A DNA stretch of 23,467 nt from Deltaproteobacteria bacterium UBA2385 (GCA_002343455.1 DDSR01000094.1:1-23467), one strand, 5' to 3'. Shown: positions 1-7,362, counted from the first letter of the stretch. A program made the numbers and translations. Notes: generated from the letters alone by a model not told the origin.

Positions 1-100
1 GGGGGGGGGGGCTGGTGTAGGCCACCGTCGGCGCCGCCCGGTGAGGTGTGCACGACAGCAGCAGCAGGGTCCAGGCGAGGAGGGGCATCCCGCCCAGCAT
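1..100 (-). CDS. Lipoprotein, N-terminal fragment (runs off left edge)
   Basis: Partial gene too short for routine ORF calling. Reading the minus strand from ATG at 100 gives a 33-residue open frame with no stop before the edge. It has a hydrophobic stretch (LLAWTLLLLS) ending in a lipobox LLSC, so Cys17 would be the lipidated residue of an exported lipoprotein. A strong ribosome binding site, GGAGGGG, is the complement of 103-109, just upstream of the ATG. A second in-frame ATG lies at 88. The gene starts 23 nt after the stop of the bactofilin-like membrane protein, so it is probably the fourth gene of the sigma-factor operon. The final codons are read from a run of eleven Gs at 1-11 and give only prolines, so nothing can be said about the mature protein. 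Function unknown. Confidence 0.6.
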   Translation of the reverse strand, partial: MLGGMPLLAWTLLLLSCTPHRAAPTVAYTSPPP

Positions 101-123
101 AGCCCCTCCGGATGGATCGACGG

Positions 124-1041
124 CTACCAGCTTCGCGGCGCTGGATCTCGGGAGAGGCCTGCCACGACCGCCGCGCCGACCGCCGGGAAGCCGATCAGCA
201 TCACCACCACGGTGCCCAGGGCGGGCACCATGGCCAGGACGATGAAGAGCGCGGCCCCGACCAGCCAGGTGCCGACCTCGCCATGGTCGGAGCGCTTCAG
301 CAGGCGCCGGCCGACGCTGCGGCAGGCGGCGACCAGGCCCATCAGCCAGGAGAGGCCCAGCACGAAGACGAAGAGCAGCGCGAGGGGGATGCCGATCACC
401 GTCACGCCGAAGAAGAGGGCGCCCAGCAGCAGGGCCATGGTCAGCACCGCGCCGGCGATGCCGTACCAGAAGGGGCGGTCCGAGAGCCGCCGCCCGATCT
501 CGTCGACCTGGTCGGGCCAGAGGCTGATCGCCAGGGTGCCGGCGGCGACGAAGCCCAACAGCAGGGCGAGGCGTCGCGAGAGGCGCTCGACCAGCCCGCT
601 GAGGCCGTCCTGGCCGGGCAGGCCGAAGAAGCTGCTGGCGGACTCCTGCGGGGTCAGGGCCAGCGTCCGGCCGGTGACCGCGCCGCCCTCGTCGATCCGG
701 ACCTGGCCGCCCAAGGAGACCGCGTCGCCGTCGACCTGCCCTCCCGGCTCGACGTGGACGTCCCCTCCCAGCCCGACCGCGTGGCCGCGGACCGAGCCGG
801 CGACCCCGACCGGCCCGCCCAGCCCGACCGCGTTGCGGACGGTCTCGCTGACCTGGACCCGCACGCCGCCCCGCCCCGAGGCCGAGGGCAGCTCGGGCTC
901 GTCGTCCACCAGCAGCAGGCGCTCCAGCAGCTCGACCCGCGCCTCGAGGGCGGGCGCCGGCGGGGGCGCGTCGACCGGAGCCGGCTCGTTGGCCAGGGCG
1001 ATCCCGGCCAGCCCCAGCAGGGCGGGCAGCAGGGCGATCAT
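124..1041 (-). CDS. Bactofilin-like repeat membrane protein
   Basis: 305 residues. A Sec-type signal sequence occupies about 1-18 (hydrophobic, ending ALA-N). After a Pro-rich linker, residues 60-130 form short Gly/Val repeats (AVGLGGPV, AVGLGGDV, AVSLGGQV, spaced 17-19 residues), typical of the right-handed beta-helix of bactofilin or polymer-forming proteins. The C-terminal half holds about four to five hydrophobic segments (near 157-175, 191-211, 213-239, 257-280, 279-296). The mature repeat domain is therefore predicted outside the cytoplasm, unlike classical cytoplasmic bactofilins. Its ATG overlaps the anti-sigma stop (ATGA), implying translational coupling. From the context I infer a cell-envelope protein produced under, or feeding back on, the adjacent ECF sigma factor. 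The exact role is unknown; the fold assignment rests on the repeat pattern only. Confidence 0.85.
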   Translation of the reverse strand: MIALLPALLGLAGIALANEPAPVDAPPPAPALEARVELLERLLLVDDEPELPSASGRGGVRVQVSETVRNAVGLGGPVGVAGSVRGHAVGLGGDVHVEPGGQVDGDAVSLGGQVRIDEGGAVTGRTLALTPQESASSFFGLPGQDGLSGLVERLSRRLALLLGFVAAGTLAISLWPDQVDEIGRRLSDRPFWYGIAGAVLTMALLLGALFFGVTVIGIPLALLFVFVLGLSWLMGLVAACRSVGRRLLKRSDHGEVGTWLVGAALFIVLAMVPALGTVVVMLIGFPAVGAAVVAGLSRDPAPRSW

Positions 1042-1526
1042 GGCTGGGACCCTTGCTCGAGCTGGCGGGAGGTCATCGCCGCCGCGGCCAAGGCCAGGAT
1101 GGCCCCGGCCGCCCAGACCGGGGTCAGCAGGGCCAGGGGGAGCTCGACGACGTCGAGCAGGGCCAGCGCCGCCGAGCCCAGGGCGGCGAGATCCGCCAGC
1201 AGCTCCCGGGGGCCTCCGCCCAGGACGAAGACCAGGGTGGCGGCGACGGCCATCCCGCTGCCCAGGGCCGGGACCAGGGGGCCGAAACGACGGTGGGTCG
1301 AGCGGTCCAGGGCCCGGTCGACGGCCTGCTGCAGCAGGGCCGCCGGCGGCTCGGGCTGCGGCGCGGCGGCCAGGGCGGCGCTCAGCGGATCGAGGTGCTC
1401 CAGGCGGAGCTGGCAGGCCGGGCAGTCGTCGAGGTGCAGGGCCACCTGCACCGCCAGGTCCTCGTCCAGCTCGGCCTGGGCGAAGGGCAGGAGCAGCTCG
1501 TCGGGAGGGTGCAGCCAGGGCTTCAT
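1038..1526 (-). CDS. Anti-sigma factor with zinc-finger (ZAS-like) domain
   Basis: 162 residues from the ATG at 1526; the open frame extends further upstream, but that part overlaps the sigma gene. The N-terminal domain has the His-x3-Cys-x2-Cys signature of ZAS/zf-HC2 anti-sigma factors (HLDDCPAC, His31, Cys35, Cys38), which in this family binds zinc and clamps the ECF sigma factor in the cytoplasm. An Ala/Pro linker leads to two hydrophobic segments (about 81-102 and 129-151), so the protein is anchored in the inner membrane. Start and stop both use ATGA overlaps, with the sigma gene upstream and the bactofilin-like gene downstream. I infer that it holds its partner sigma factor inactive until an envelope signal arrives; the signal is not visible from the sequence. 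Confidence 0.85.
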   Translation of the reverse strand: MKPWLHPPDELLLPFAQAELDEDLAVQVALHLDDCPACQLRLEHLDPLSAALAAAPQPEPPAALLQQAVDRALDRSTHRRFGPLVPALGSGMAVAATLVFVLGGGPRELLADLAALGSAALALLDVVELPLALLTPVWAAGAILALAAAAMTSRQLEQGSQP

Positions 1527-2113
1527 GGGCGCTCCTCCGCGCTGAGCGTTCCCAGGGCCGGCCTGCAGGAGTCCTTCAGCTTCTGGCGTGCGCGGAAGAT
1601 GCGGTTCATGATCGTGCCGATCGGCAGGTCCAACAGGTCGGCGATCTCGCGGTACTTGAGGTTCTCGTAGTGGTAGAGCACCAGCACCTCGCGGTACAGC
1701 GGCGGCAGCTCGTCCAGGGCCTCGCGGACGATACGCGCCGCCTGGTCTCGGGCGATCAGCTCGTGGGGGCCCGGGCTGGGATCGGCCACATCGGGGACCT
1801 CCTCGCCGGAGCGGTGCCGGCGGCGACGGAACTCGTCGATGCAGGTGTTGCGGGTGACGCTGAGGACCCAGGTCGGGTAGCGGTAGTGCGAGTCGTAGCG
1901 GTCCAGGTTGCGGAGGATCTTGGTCAGGACCTCCTGGCTGATGTCGCGGGCGTCCTGCTCGTCGCGCATCATGCGCAGGGCGTAGCGCCAGGCGATGCTG
2001 GCGGTCAGCTCGGCCAGGATCGAGCGCGCCTGCTCGTCTCCGGCGCGCGCCGCGTCGATCCAGGTGTGGGGGTCGTTGGCGTCGTCCAGGATTCGCAAGG
2101 CGGGTCGGGCCAT
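1523..2113 (-). CDS. ECF-family RNA polymerase sigma factor
   Basis: 196 residues, the usual length for an ECF (group 4) sigma factor. Region 2 spans about 25-100 and contains the core-binding and -10 recognition helices (DARDISQEVLTKILRNL, then YPTWVLSVTRNTCIDEFRRRR). A short acidic linker follows, then region 4 at about 130-180 (LDELPPLYREVLVLYHYENL, EIADLLDLPIGTIMNRIFRA), a helix-turn-helix that reads the -35 element. There is no region 1 or 3. It is the first gene of the operon, overlapping the anti-sigma gene by 4 nt. Such pairs normally autoregulate; I could not find a convincing paired promoter motif in the 165-bp divergent gap, so regulation is inferred from family behaviour. No strong Shine-Dalgarno precedes the ATG. 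Confidence 0.93.
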   Translation of the reverse strand: MARPALRILDDANDPHTWIDAARAGDEQARSILAELTASIAWRYALRMMRDEQDARDISQEVLTKILRNLDRYDSHYRYPTWVLSVTRNTCIDEFRRRRHRSGEEVPDVADPSPGPHELIARDQAARIVREALDELPPLYREVLVLYHYENLKYREIADLLDLPIGTIMNRIFRARQKLKDSCRPALGTLSAEERP

Positions 2114-2278
2114 CGGTGGGGAGCGTCCTGTGGGCCGGGGATCCAGCGTGAGACCTACGCCACCTCGGTCCCCGTATTGCAGGCCGGTCGCGGCTGCTGC
2201 TGCCTTCCCTGGCTCGGGGTTGCAGTCGCGTCCCCGAGTGGGCGACGCCGGTGATACCTTGGTCGAGAAGGGGCTGGA

Positions 2279-3658
2279 TTGGCGTCAATGGACCGCAAGA
2301 CCCGGCAGCGTCGCTACGAGAGAAAGGACTACGACCAGATGGTCGAGTTCCCGGTGGAGATCGTGGGCCGCGATGGGGTCGTGCGCCGCTACTCCTTCGA
2401 GGACAGCGTGCGCCTCTACCAGCGCCGCATCGCCTCGGCGGCCTCGCGCCACGAGGACCAGGCCGTCGCCGAGGCCGAGACCCTGCACTGCCAGCGGCGC
2501 ATCGACCAGCTCCGTCGCTCCTACCTCCAGCGCCATGGCGGCGAGGCCATGGTCGGTGTGCCCGAGCTCGAGGCCACGCCGGGGCTCGCCGGGGAGGCCG
2601 TCGCCTTCTTGCGCCGCCGCCTGGGCGAGGAGGTCTCGCTCGACCAGGTCCGCTTCGAGGGGATCGGCTCGGTGGACGGCGGGCAGGTGCTGGCGGTCCA
2701 TGGCAAGGGGGCCCCGACCCTGCTGCTGTACCTCTTCGCCTTTCAGGGCGTCGACGGAGGCAAGGGGCGAGAGTCCTTCTTCCGGCACGTCCGCCTCCTG
2801 GAAGGCAGCCAGGGCCTGGGCGAGGGGGTCGAGGTCCTGATCGGCTACCACCACGCCTCGGACTGCGGCATCGTCCTGACGGGGGACGCCGAGCTGAAGC
2901 GCGACAAGTCCGGCCGCCCGGTCCCGACCGACGCCTCCCCCTGGGATGCCCCGGCGCCTCCACCCGGCTTCCAGAGCGAGGCCATGGCCCTGGTGCGCCG
3001 TGGAGAGCTGGAAGAGGCCCTGCTGCGCTTCGAGCGCGCCTTCGAGCGCGACCCCTTCCAGCGCTGCGCCTACCTGGGCGCCTGCGCCCTGGCCGATCAG
3101 CTCGGTCGCTTCGAGGCGGCCGGCCTCGCGGCCGAGATGGGCGGGCGCTACTTCCCCGCGGATCCAGCCATCGCCTGGCATGGCGCCGTGGCGCGGCTGC
3201 GGCTGGGCCAGCTCGATCCCGCCGAGCTGGAGATCCGGAGGGCCGCCTCGCTGCACGCGGATCCCCACTCGGTGGCGGTGGTCTCGGCCTTGATCGCCGT
3301 GCTGCGGGGGCGAAGGCGGGAAGGACTCCAGCGCCTGCACGAGGCGGCGGGCTTCGACCAGGGCAAGGACCCCGGGCTCAGCCTGACCCGGCGTCGGTTG
3401 CGCCTCGCGCTGGCGGTGCGCAGCGCGGTGCTCGCCTCGGGCGGCCTGGGCCTCTTCCTGGCCGGGCTCGCCGCCCTCCAGCCGACCCCGGGTGGGCTGG
3501 CGCTGGGCCTCTCCTCGCTCGCCCTGCTTGGCGCCGCGGGCCCGGCCTTCAACGCCTGGCTCCGCCGCCGCGTGGCCTCGCCCGGTCGCGGGGGCTTCGG
3601 CCTGAGCAGCGCCGCCAACCTGGGGCTGGCCTCGACCCCGGTGCGCCCGATCCAGTAG
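2279..3658 (+). CDS. TPR-like membrane protein with distinctive basic N-terminal block
   Basis: 459 residues from TTG at 2279, chosen because AAGGGG at 2268-2273 sits 5 nt upstream; the in-frame ATG at 2288 (456 residues) is the alternative but has poorer spacing. The N-terminus is strongly basic and patterned (RRYERKDYDQ, VEFPVEIVGRDGVVRRYSFE, SVRLYQRRI), and looks like a conserved domain I cannot name. Residues 100-205 form a second globular, beta-rich region. Residues 221-340 look like TPR helices (EAMALVRRGELEEALLRFER, with a following repeat). Two hydrophobic segments lie at about 391-410 and 414-431, with a short basic tail. The protein is probably inner-membrane anchored with most of its mass cytoplasmic. 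It is divergent from the sigma operon and convergent with the DUF4340 gene. Function unknown. Confidence 0.85.
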   Translation: MASMDRKTRQRRYERKDYDQMVEFPVEIVGRDGVVRRYSFEDSVRLYQRRIASAASRHEDQAVAEAETLHCQRRIDQLRRSYLQRHGGEAMVGVPELEATPGLAGEAVAFLRRRLGEEVSLDQVRFEGIGSVDGGQVLAVHGKGAPTLLLYLFAFQGVDGGKGRESFFRHVRLLEGSQGLGEGVEVLIGYHHASDCGIVLTGDAELKRDKSGRPVPTDASPWDAPAPPPGFQSEAMALVRRGELEEALLRFERAFERDPFQRCAYLGACALADQLGRFEAAGLAAEMGGRYFPADPAIAWHGAVARLRLGQLDPAELEIRRAASLHADPHSVAVVSALIAVLRGRRREGLQRLHEAAGFDQGKDPGLSLTRRRLRLALAVRSAVLASGGLGLFLAGLAALQPTPGGLALGLSSLALLGAAGPAFNAWLRRRVASPGRGGFGLSSAANLGLASTPVRPIQ

Positions 3659-3660
3659 CG

Positions 3661-3686
3661 CCCCTGGGGTCCGACCCGATCAGGGG
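3661..3686. terminator. Possible bidirectional hairpin between convergent genes
   Basis: CCCCTG at 3661-3666 pairs with CAGGGG at 3681-3686, and an inner GGG/CCC pair (3667-3669 with 3675-3677) continues the stem, leaving a three-base bulge. It occupies nearly the whole 21-bp gap between the stops of the TPR protein and the DUF4340 protein. No T tract follows on either side, so intrinsic termination is only a suggestion. Confidence 0.3.
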
Positions 3687-4978
3687 ATCGCGGGCAGGGC
3701 TTCCAGCAGCCGGTTCAGCTCGGTCGAGGGCAGCACGAAGGCGGCCCCGCCCGCCGTGTCGACCGCCGCCCGCCCACCGTCGGGCAGCTCCTGGTGGAGC
3801 TCGACCCGACGCGGCTCGCCGTCCTCGCGCAGCTCGACATGGCCCCAAGCGGGACCTTCGATCGTGGTCGGGCGAGCCCGGTCGACCCGGACCGCCGCGA
3901 TCGCCGCCAGCATCGCCTCGGCCTCGGGCGGGCTCCAGGATCCTCCCGCCTGGCTGGCCGAGAGCCGCCGATCGCCCAGCTGCAGCTCCATCGAGAGGGT
4001 GTTCGCGGGAGCGACCCGCAGCAGGTCGCGGGCCCACCACTCGGTCACCGGCAGCAGCAGGTGCTCCTCCCAGCCCGGGTCCAGGGTCACCAGGCCGCTC
4101 TGCCGGGGGGCGCTGGCCACCCAGCTCCCATCGTCGGTCTGGCCCGCCCGCAGCTCCCAGCTCGCCCCGGCGGCGCCGGCGGTCAGCGACCAGGGCAGGG
4201 CCTGGGCGTTGAAGACCGGCGCGTGCACGAAGCCGCTGGCCTGCAGGGCCCCCAGCTCGGCCAGGACCGCCTCGACCCGGGCGGCGTCGGCGCGCTGAGG
4301 CGGGCCGTCCAGCTCGGGCGGGGCGGGCTCGCCGGGGGCCGCCAGGCTTCCCCGGATCCACCAGTCGCCCTGCCGCTTGTGCAGCTCCACCCGGGCCAGG
4401 GGGGAGCTCAGCTCGAAGCGGTCGAGGCTGCGCGCCGGCAGCGTCCAGAGCTCCCGAACCCGCAGCTCGACCAGGGGGGTCGAGATCGTGCTGGAGAGGC
4501 GCGTCCGGCTGGCCCGGATGGGCTGGTCGGCCCCGGCCTGGAGGTAGGTGTGGCCGCCGACTGGCGAGTCCTTGCCGATGCGGAGCTCGTGGGTGCTGCC
4601 CCCCCTCGTGCTCAGCCGGACGACCGCCTGGGGAGGGAGGAGCCCGAAGTCCGCGGGCTGGCCCGGCAGCGGCTCCCCCGCCTCGGCGGTGGCCAGGCTG
4701 CCGACGATGGCGTCGATGCGCACCGCATCGCCCTCGGCCTCGACGGGCGCGGCGATGCGCCAGCCGTCCTCGTGGCGGACGAAGACCCGGGTCTCCTCGC
4801 CGATCTGCAGCTCGGCGCGCTCCACCTCCTCGGCCTTCAGCGCGGGGAAGAGGGCGCTGTACTCCTCGGTCGTCTCGGTCTCGGGCTCATCCTCCCGCTG
4901 CTCGGCGACGAGGATGGCGGCGACGAGCAGCAGCAGGACGGCTGCCAGCACGACGAGCAGGCGGTTCTGGTTCTCCAT
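3680..4978 (-). CDS. DUF4340-family membrane-anchored protein
   Basis: 432 residues. One N-terminal transmembrane helix at about 6-25 (basic start, then LLVVLAAVLLLLVAAILVA) is followed by a large exported region with beta-rich repeats of the type EEVERAELQI, RVFVRHEDGWRI and VRIDAIVGSLATAEAGE, with ADFGL later. This pattern is characteristic of DUF4340 proteins, where the motif recurs along the chain (here again around the RSLDRFEL and RVEAVLAELGALQASGF segments). In other genomes such proteins commonly sit beside GldF/GldG-like ABC transporter genes. None is present here: the neighbours are a convergent TPR protein and a divergent grpE. The biochemical role of the family is not established. 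The ATG at 4978 is clear, and the stop is at the edge of the hairpin separating it from the TPR gene. Confidence 0.82.
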   Translation of the reverse strand: MENQNRLLVVLAAVLLLLVAAILVAEQREDEPETETTEEYSALFPALKAEEVERAELQIGEETRVFVRHEDGWRIAAPVEAEGDAVRIDAIVGSLATAEAGEPLPGQPADFGLLPPQAVVRLSTRGGSTHELRIGKDSPVGGHTYLQAGADQPIRASRTRLSSTISTPLVELRVRELWTLPARSLDRFELSSPLARVELHKRQGDWWIRGSLAAPGEPAPPELDGPPQRADAARVEAVLAELGALQASGFVHAPVFNAQALPWSLTAGAAGASWELRAGQTDDGSWVASAPRQSGLVTLDPGWEEHLLLPVTEWWARDLLRVAPANTLSMELQLGDRRLSASQAGGSWSPPEAEAMLAAIAAVRVDRARPTTIEGPAWGHVELREDGEPRRVELHQELPDGGRAAVDTAGGAAFVLPSTELNRLLEALPAIP

Positions 4979-4998
4979 GGGGCTTCACCGGGCGTTGG

Positions 4999-5026
4999 TT
5001 GACGGGATCGGGCCAGTGGTTATCCC
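4999..5026 (+). promoter_or_regulatory. Probable sigma-70-type promoter of grpE-trmL
   Basis: TTGACG at 4999-5004 matches the -35 consensus at five of six bases. TATCCC at 5021-5026, 16 bp further on, is a weaker -10. Transcription would start near 5033, leaving about 20 nt before the GTG start of grpE, enough to hold the GGAGG ribosome binding site at 5043-5047. I see no CIRCE inverted repeat and no good heat-shock sigma-32 motif in the gap. Confidence 0.45.
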
Positions 5027-5052
5027 TTTCGGCCCTGAGTCCGGAGGCATTC

Positions 5053-5739
5053 GTGGGTGAGCGTGCAGACGATCCAGCGCAGAGCGATGAGGGTGACGAG
5101 GCGTCCCCGGCCCAGGCGGCCGCGTCGGCCTCCGGGTCGGAGTCGGGCCCACCGACGGAGTCGAGCGCGGCTCCCGGCGCCGACGGGCAGCCCGAGGGTG
5201 CGGGGCAGGAGCAGGCCGCCGAGGACGAAGGTGCCGAAGTGGTCGACATGGTCGACCTCTCCCTGCGCGACCAGATCGCCGCGCTCGAGGCCCGGCTGCG
5301 CACCGTGAGCGCCGCCTATCGGCAGCAGCAGGACGAGATCGCCTCCACCAAGGAGCGCCTCGCCCGGCAGGCCGCGGTCAAGGAAGAGCTGCGTCGCGGC
5401 GAGGTCGTCGGGACCCTCTTCGATCCGGTCGAGAACCTGCGCCGGGCGACGGACTCCGTCCGCAAGACCGCCGGCACCGACGCAGTGGCCGGCCTGGACA
5501 TCGTCCTGCACCAGTTCTTCGAGGCCTTCAAGAAGCTGGGCCTGGAAGAGGTGCCCGGCAAGGGCAGCCGCTTCGATCCCAACCTGCACGAGGCCATCTC
5601 GGCGATCCCGGTGGCGGATCCGGCCCTGGACGGCGTCGTCATCGAGGTCTTCGACACCGGCTACCGCATCGGCAGCCGCCTGCTGAAGCCCTCCAGGGTC
5701 GTGATCGGGCAGCTCCAGGAAGGCCTGGGCGAGGCCTGA
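5053..5739 (+). CDS. grpE: GrpE, DnaK nucleotide exchange factor
   Basis: 228 residues from GTG at 5053. This start is preferred over the upstream in-frame TTG at 4999 because GGAGG (5043-5047) lies 5 nt before it and because the TTG falls inside the likely -35 element. Residues 1-65 are an acidic, Ala/Ser/Pro-rich disordered tail. Residues 68-115 are a long charged coiled coil (LRDQIAALEARLRTV), the dimerising stalk of GrpE. Residues 120-220 carry the head, with FDPVENLRRA, the signature FDPNLHEAI at 154-162, and GYRIGSRLLKPSRVVI near the end. GrpE promotes ADP release from DnaK in the cytoplasm. Odd: neither dnaK nor dnaJ is in the window. The stop overlaps the start of trmL by one base (TGATG), implying a shared transcript. 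Confidence 0.93.
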   Translation: MGERADDPAQSDEGDEASPAQAAASASGSESGPPTESSAAPGADGQPEGAGQEQAAEDEGAEVVDMVDLSLRDQIAALEARLRTVSAAYRQQQDEIASTKERLARQAAVKEELRRGEVVGTLFDPVENLRRATDSVRKTAGTDAVAGLDIVLHQFFEAFKKLGLEEVPGKGSRFDPNLHEAISAIPVADPALDGVVIEVFDTGYRIGSRLLKPSRVVIGQLQEGLGEA

Positions 5740-6230
5740 TGGGCCTGGGTTCGGACGAGCCGGTCCTCCATATCGCCCTGCTCCACCCCGAGATCGGGCC
5801 CAACGCCGGCAGCATCGGCCGGCTCTGCCTGGGCATCGGGGCCCGCCTGCACCTGGTCCACCCGCTCGGCTTCTCGACCGACGAGAAGGCGGTGCGGCGC
5901 GCCGGGCTGGACTACTGGGCCCGGGTCGACGTGGTCGAGCACCCCGACGCCGCCAACTTCTGGCGCTGGGCGGAGGGTCGCAGGCTGCACCTCTTCTCGG
6001 CCCGGGCGACCCGCCCCTACACGGCGATCCAGGCGCAGCCGGGCGATGTGCTGCTCTTCGGGCGGGAGTCGGTCGGGCTGCCCCCTGAGCTGCTCGACAG
6101 CCGCCCCTCCTGGGCGATCCCGATCGACGACGACATCCGCAGCCTGAACCTCGCCAACGCGGTCTCGGTGGTGGCCTTCCAGCTCCTCCAGCAGCTCCAG
6201 CCGCAGCGCTTCCACGATCCCGGCCCCTGA
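5739..6230 (+). CDS. trmL: tRNA (cytidine/uridine-34-2'-O)-methyltransferase, SPOUT family
   Basis: 163 residues, the family's normal size (about 150-160). The SPOUT motifs are in order: PNAGSIGRLC at 21-30, LHLVHPLGF at 37-45, AGLDYW at 55-60, then the knotted SAM-binding part LLFGRESVGLP at 105-115 and IRSLNLANAVSVV at 133-145. The RAGLDYW segment and the SLNLANA ending favour TrmL (wobble position 34 of tRNA-Leu, using S-adenosylmethionine) over other SPOUT enzymes. There is no extra RNA-binding domain, as expected for TrmL. It is coupled to grpE by a one-base overlap and followed 30 nt later by the sugar-nucleotide gene, so the three may be co-transcribed although their functions are unrelated. 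Confidence 0.9.
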   Translation: MGLGSDEPVLHIALLHPEIGPNAGSIGRLCLGIGARLHLVHPLGFSTDEKAVRRAGLDYWARVDVVEHPDAANFWRWAEGRRLHLFSARATRPYTAIQAQPGDVLLFGRESVGLPPELLDSRPSWAIPIDDDIRSLNLANAVSVVAFQLLQQLQPQRFHDPGP

Positions 6231-6260
6231 CCCCCTCCTCTCCCGCCTCGGAGCCCCTCG

Positions 6261-7337
6261 ATGCCCGCCGCCGAAGCCCAGTCCTGGTTCGTCATCATGG
6301 CGGGGGGCCGTGGCACCCGCTTCTGGCCGCTCTCCCGGCGCCATCGGCCCAAGCAGGTGCTGCCGCTCGCCGGCGAGCAGAGCCTGCTCCGTCAGACGGT
6401 CGCCCGCTTGCTGCCGATGGTGCCTGCGGAGCGCATCCTGGTCGTCACCGGCCCCGACATGGAGGCCGCCGTTCGGGCCGAGCTCGACCAGCTCCCGGCG
6501 GCCAACGTCCTGGTAGAGCCCTCGGGCCGCAACACCGCCCCCTGCATCGGCTGGGCCGCGGTGGAGATCCAGCGCCGCGCCGGTCCGCAGGCGCGCGTGG
6601 CCGTCCTCCCAAGCGACCAGGTCATCGAGCGCCCCGACGAGCTGCGGGCCGCCCTGGAGCTGGCCCTCCGGGTGGCAGGGTCGACGGACTCGATCGTCAC
6701 GCTGGGGATCCGCCCCTCGCGCCCCGAGACCGGCTTCGGCTACCTGGAGCTGGGCGAGGAGGTCGACCGCCAGGGCGATCTGCGCGTGCGGCGGGTGGTC
6801 CGGTTTCACGAGAAGCCCGACCTGGAGCGGGCCCGACGCTGGTCGCAGGGGGGGCAGCACCTCTGGAACGCCGGAATGTTCGCCTTCACCGTCGGCACGA
6901 TGCGCGCCGCCTTCGCGCAGCACCTGCCTCGCTCGGCGGCCGCCCTGGACCTGCTCCTGGCCAGCCCCGAGCGCCTCCCCGAGCTCTGGACCGAGCTGGA
7001 GGCCACCAGCATCGACTACGGGATCATGGAGCGCGCCTCGTCCACCCTGACCGTGCCCTGCGATCCCGGCTGGTCCGATGTCGGCGCCTGGCCCGCGGTG
7101 GGCGAGCTGCTGCCGGAGCTGCCCGGTGGTCGGGGGCGGGCCGGCCGCTGTGTCGCCGTGCAGTCCGCGGGCAACACCGTGCTGGTGCCCGACAAGCTGG
7201 TGGCGCTGGTGGGGGTGCAGGACCTGGTGGTGGTCGACACCGCCGATGCGCTGCTGGTGATGGACCTCGCCCACGCCCAGGAGCTGCGGCAGGTGCTGGC
7301 CGAGCTGGACGCGCTGGGGCTGACAGCGTTGACCTGA
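6261..7337 (+). CDS. manC: Mannose-1-phosphate guanylyltransferase
   Basis: 358 residues, matching the short form of the enzyme without the C-terminal phosphomannose isomerase domain. It makes GDP-mannose from GTP and mannose-1-phosphate in the cytoplasm, feeding polysaccharide or glycoprotein synthesis. The nucleotidyltransferase loop GGRGTRFWPLSR is at 15-26, with PKQ at 30-32. EPSGRNTAPC is at 86-95, the LPSDQ motif at 116-120, FHEKP at 182-186, WNAGMF at 202-207, IDYGIMER at 251-258 and GWSDVGAW at 270-277; all are typical of ManC/GMP enzymes. The ATG at 6261 follows GGAG with normal spacing. No other GDP-sugar gene is nearby, but the GT-C glycosyltransferase at 19676 lies in the same window. 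The symbol is given by family; cpsB and manC names overlap. Confidence 0.92.
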   Translation: MPAAEAQSWFVIMAGGRGTRFWPLSRRHRPKQVLPLAGEQSLLRQTVARLLPMVPAERILVVTGPDMEAAVRAELDQLPAANVLVEPSGRNTAPCIGWAAVEIQRRAGPQARVAVLPSDQVIERPDELRAALELALRVAGSTDSIVTLGIRPSRPETGFGYLELGEEVDRQGDLRVRRVVRFHEKPDLERARRWSQGGQHLWNAGMFAFTVGTMRAAFAQHLPRSAAALDLLLASPERLPELWTELEATSIDYGIMERASSTLTVPCDPGWSDVGAWPAVGELLPELPGGRGRAGRCVAVQSAGNTVLVPDKLVALVGVQDLVVVDTADALLVMDLAHAQELRQVLAELDALGLTALT

Positions 7338-7353
7338 GGGCTGACCTGAGGGC
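7330..7353 (+). repeat. 12-bp perfect tandem duplication over the manC stop codon
   Basis: TGACCTGAGGGC occurs twice without a gap (7330-7341 and 7342-7353). The first copy contains the manC stop codon; the second abuts the stop of the convergent calcium-loop lipoprotein. Confidence 0.9.
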
Positions 7354-7362
7354 TCAGCCCTC
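7348..7362. terminator. Possible hairpin between convergent genes
   Basis: GAGGGCTCAGCCCTC is a perfect inverted repeat (7-bp arms around one base; as RNA a 5-bp stem with a 5-nt loop). It covers the end of the lipoprotein gene and follows the manC stop. There is no T run, so it is at best a weak bidirectional terminator. Confidence 0.3.

Noticed and set aside
4979..5052. CIRCE or sigma-32 heat-shock control of grpE
   Set aside because: No nine-base inverted repeat with nine-base spacer and no CCCCAT-type -10 is visible.
5661..7274. Minus-strand open frame opposite trmL and manC
   Set aside because: Both plus-strand genes carry full family motifs; the reverse frame has none.
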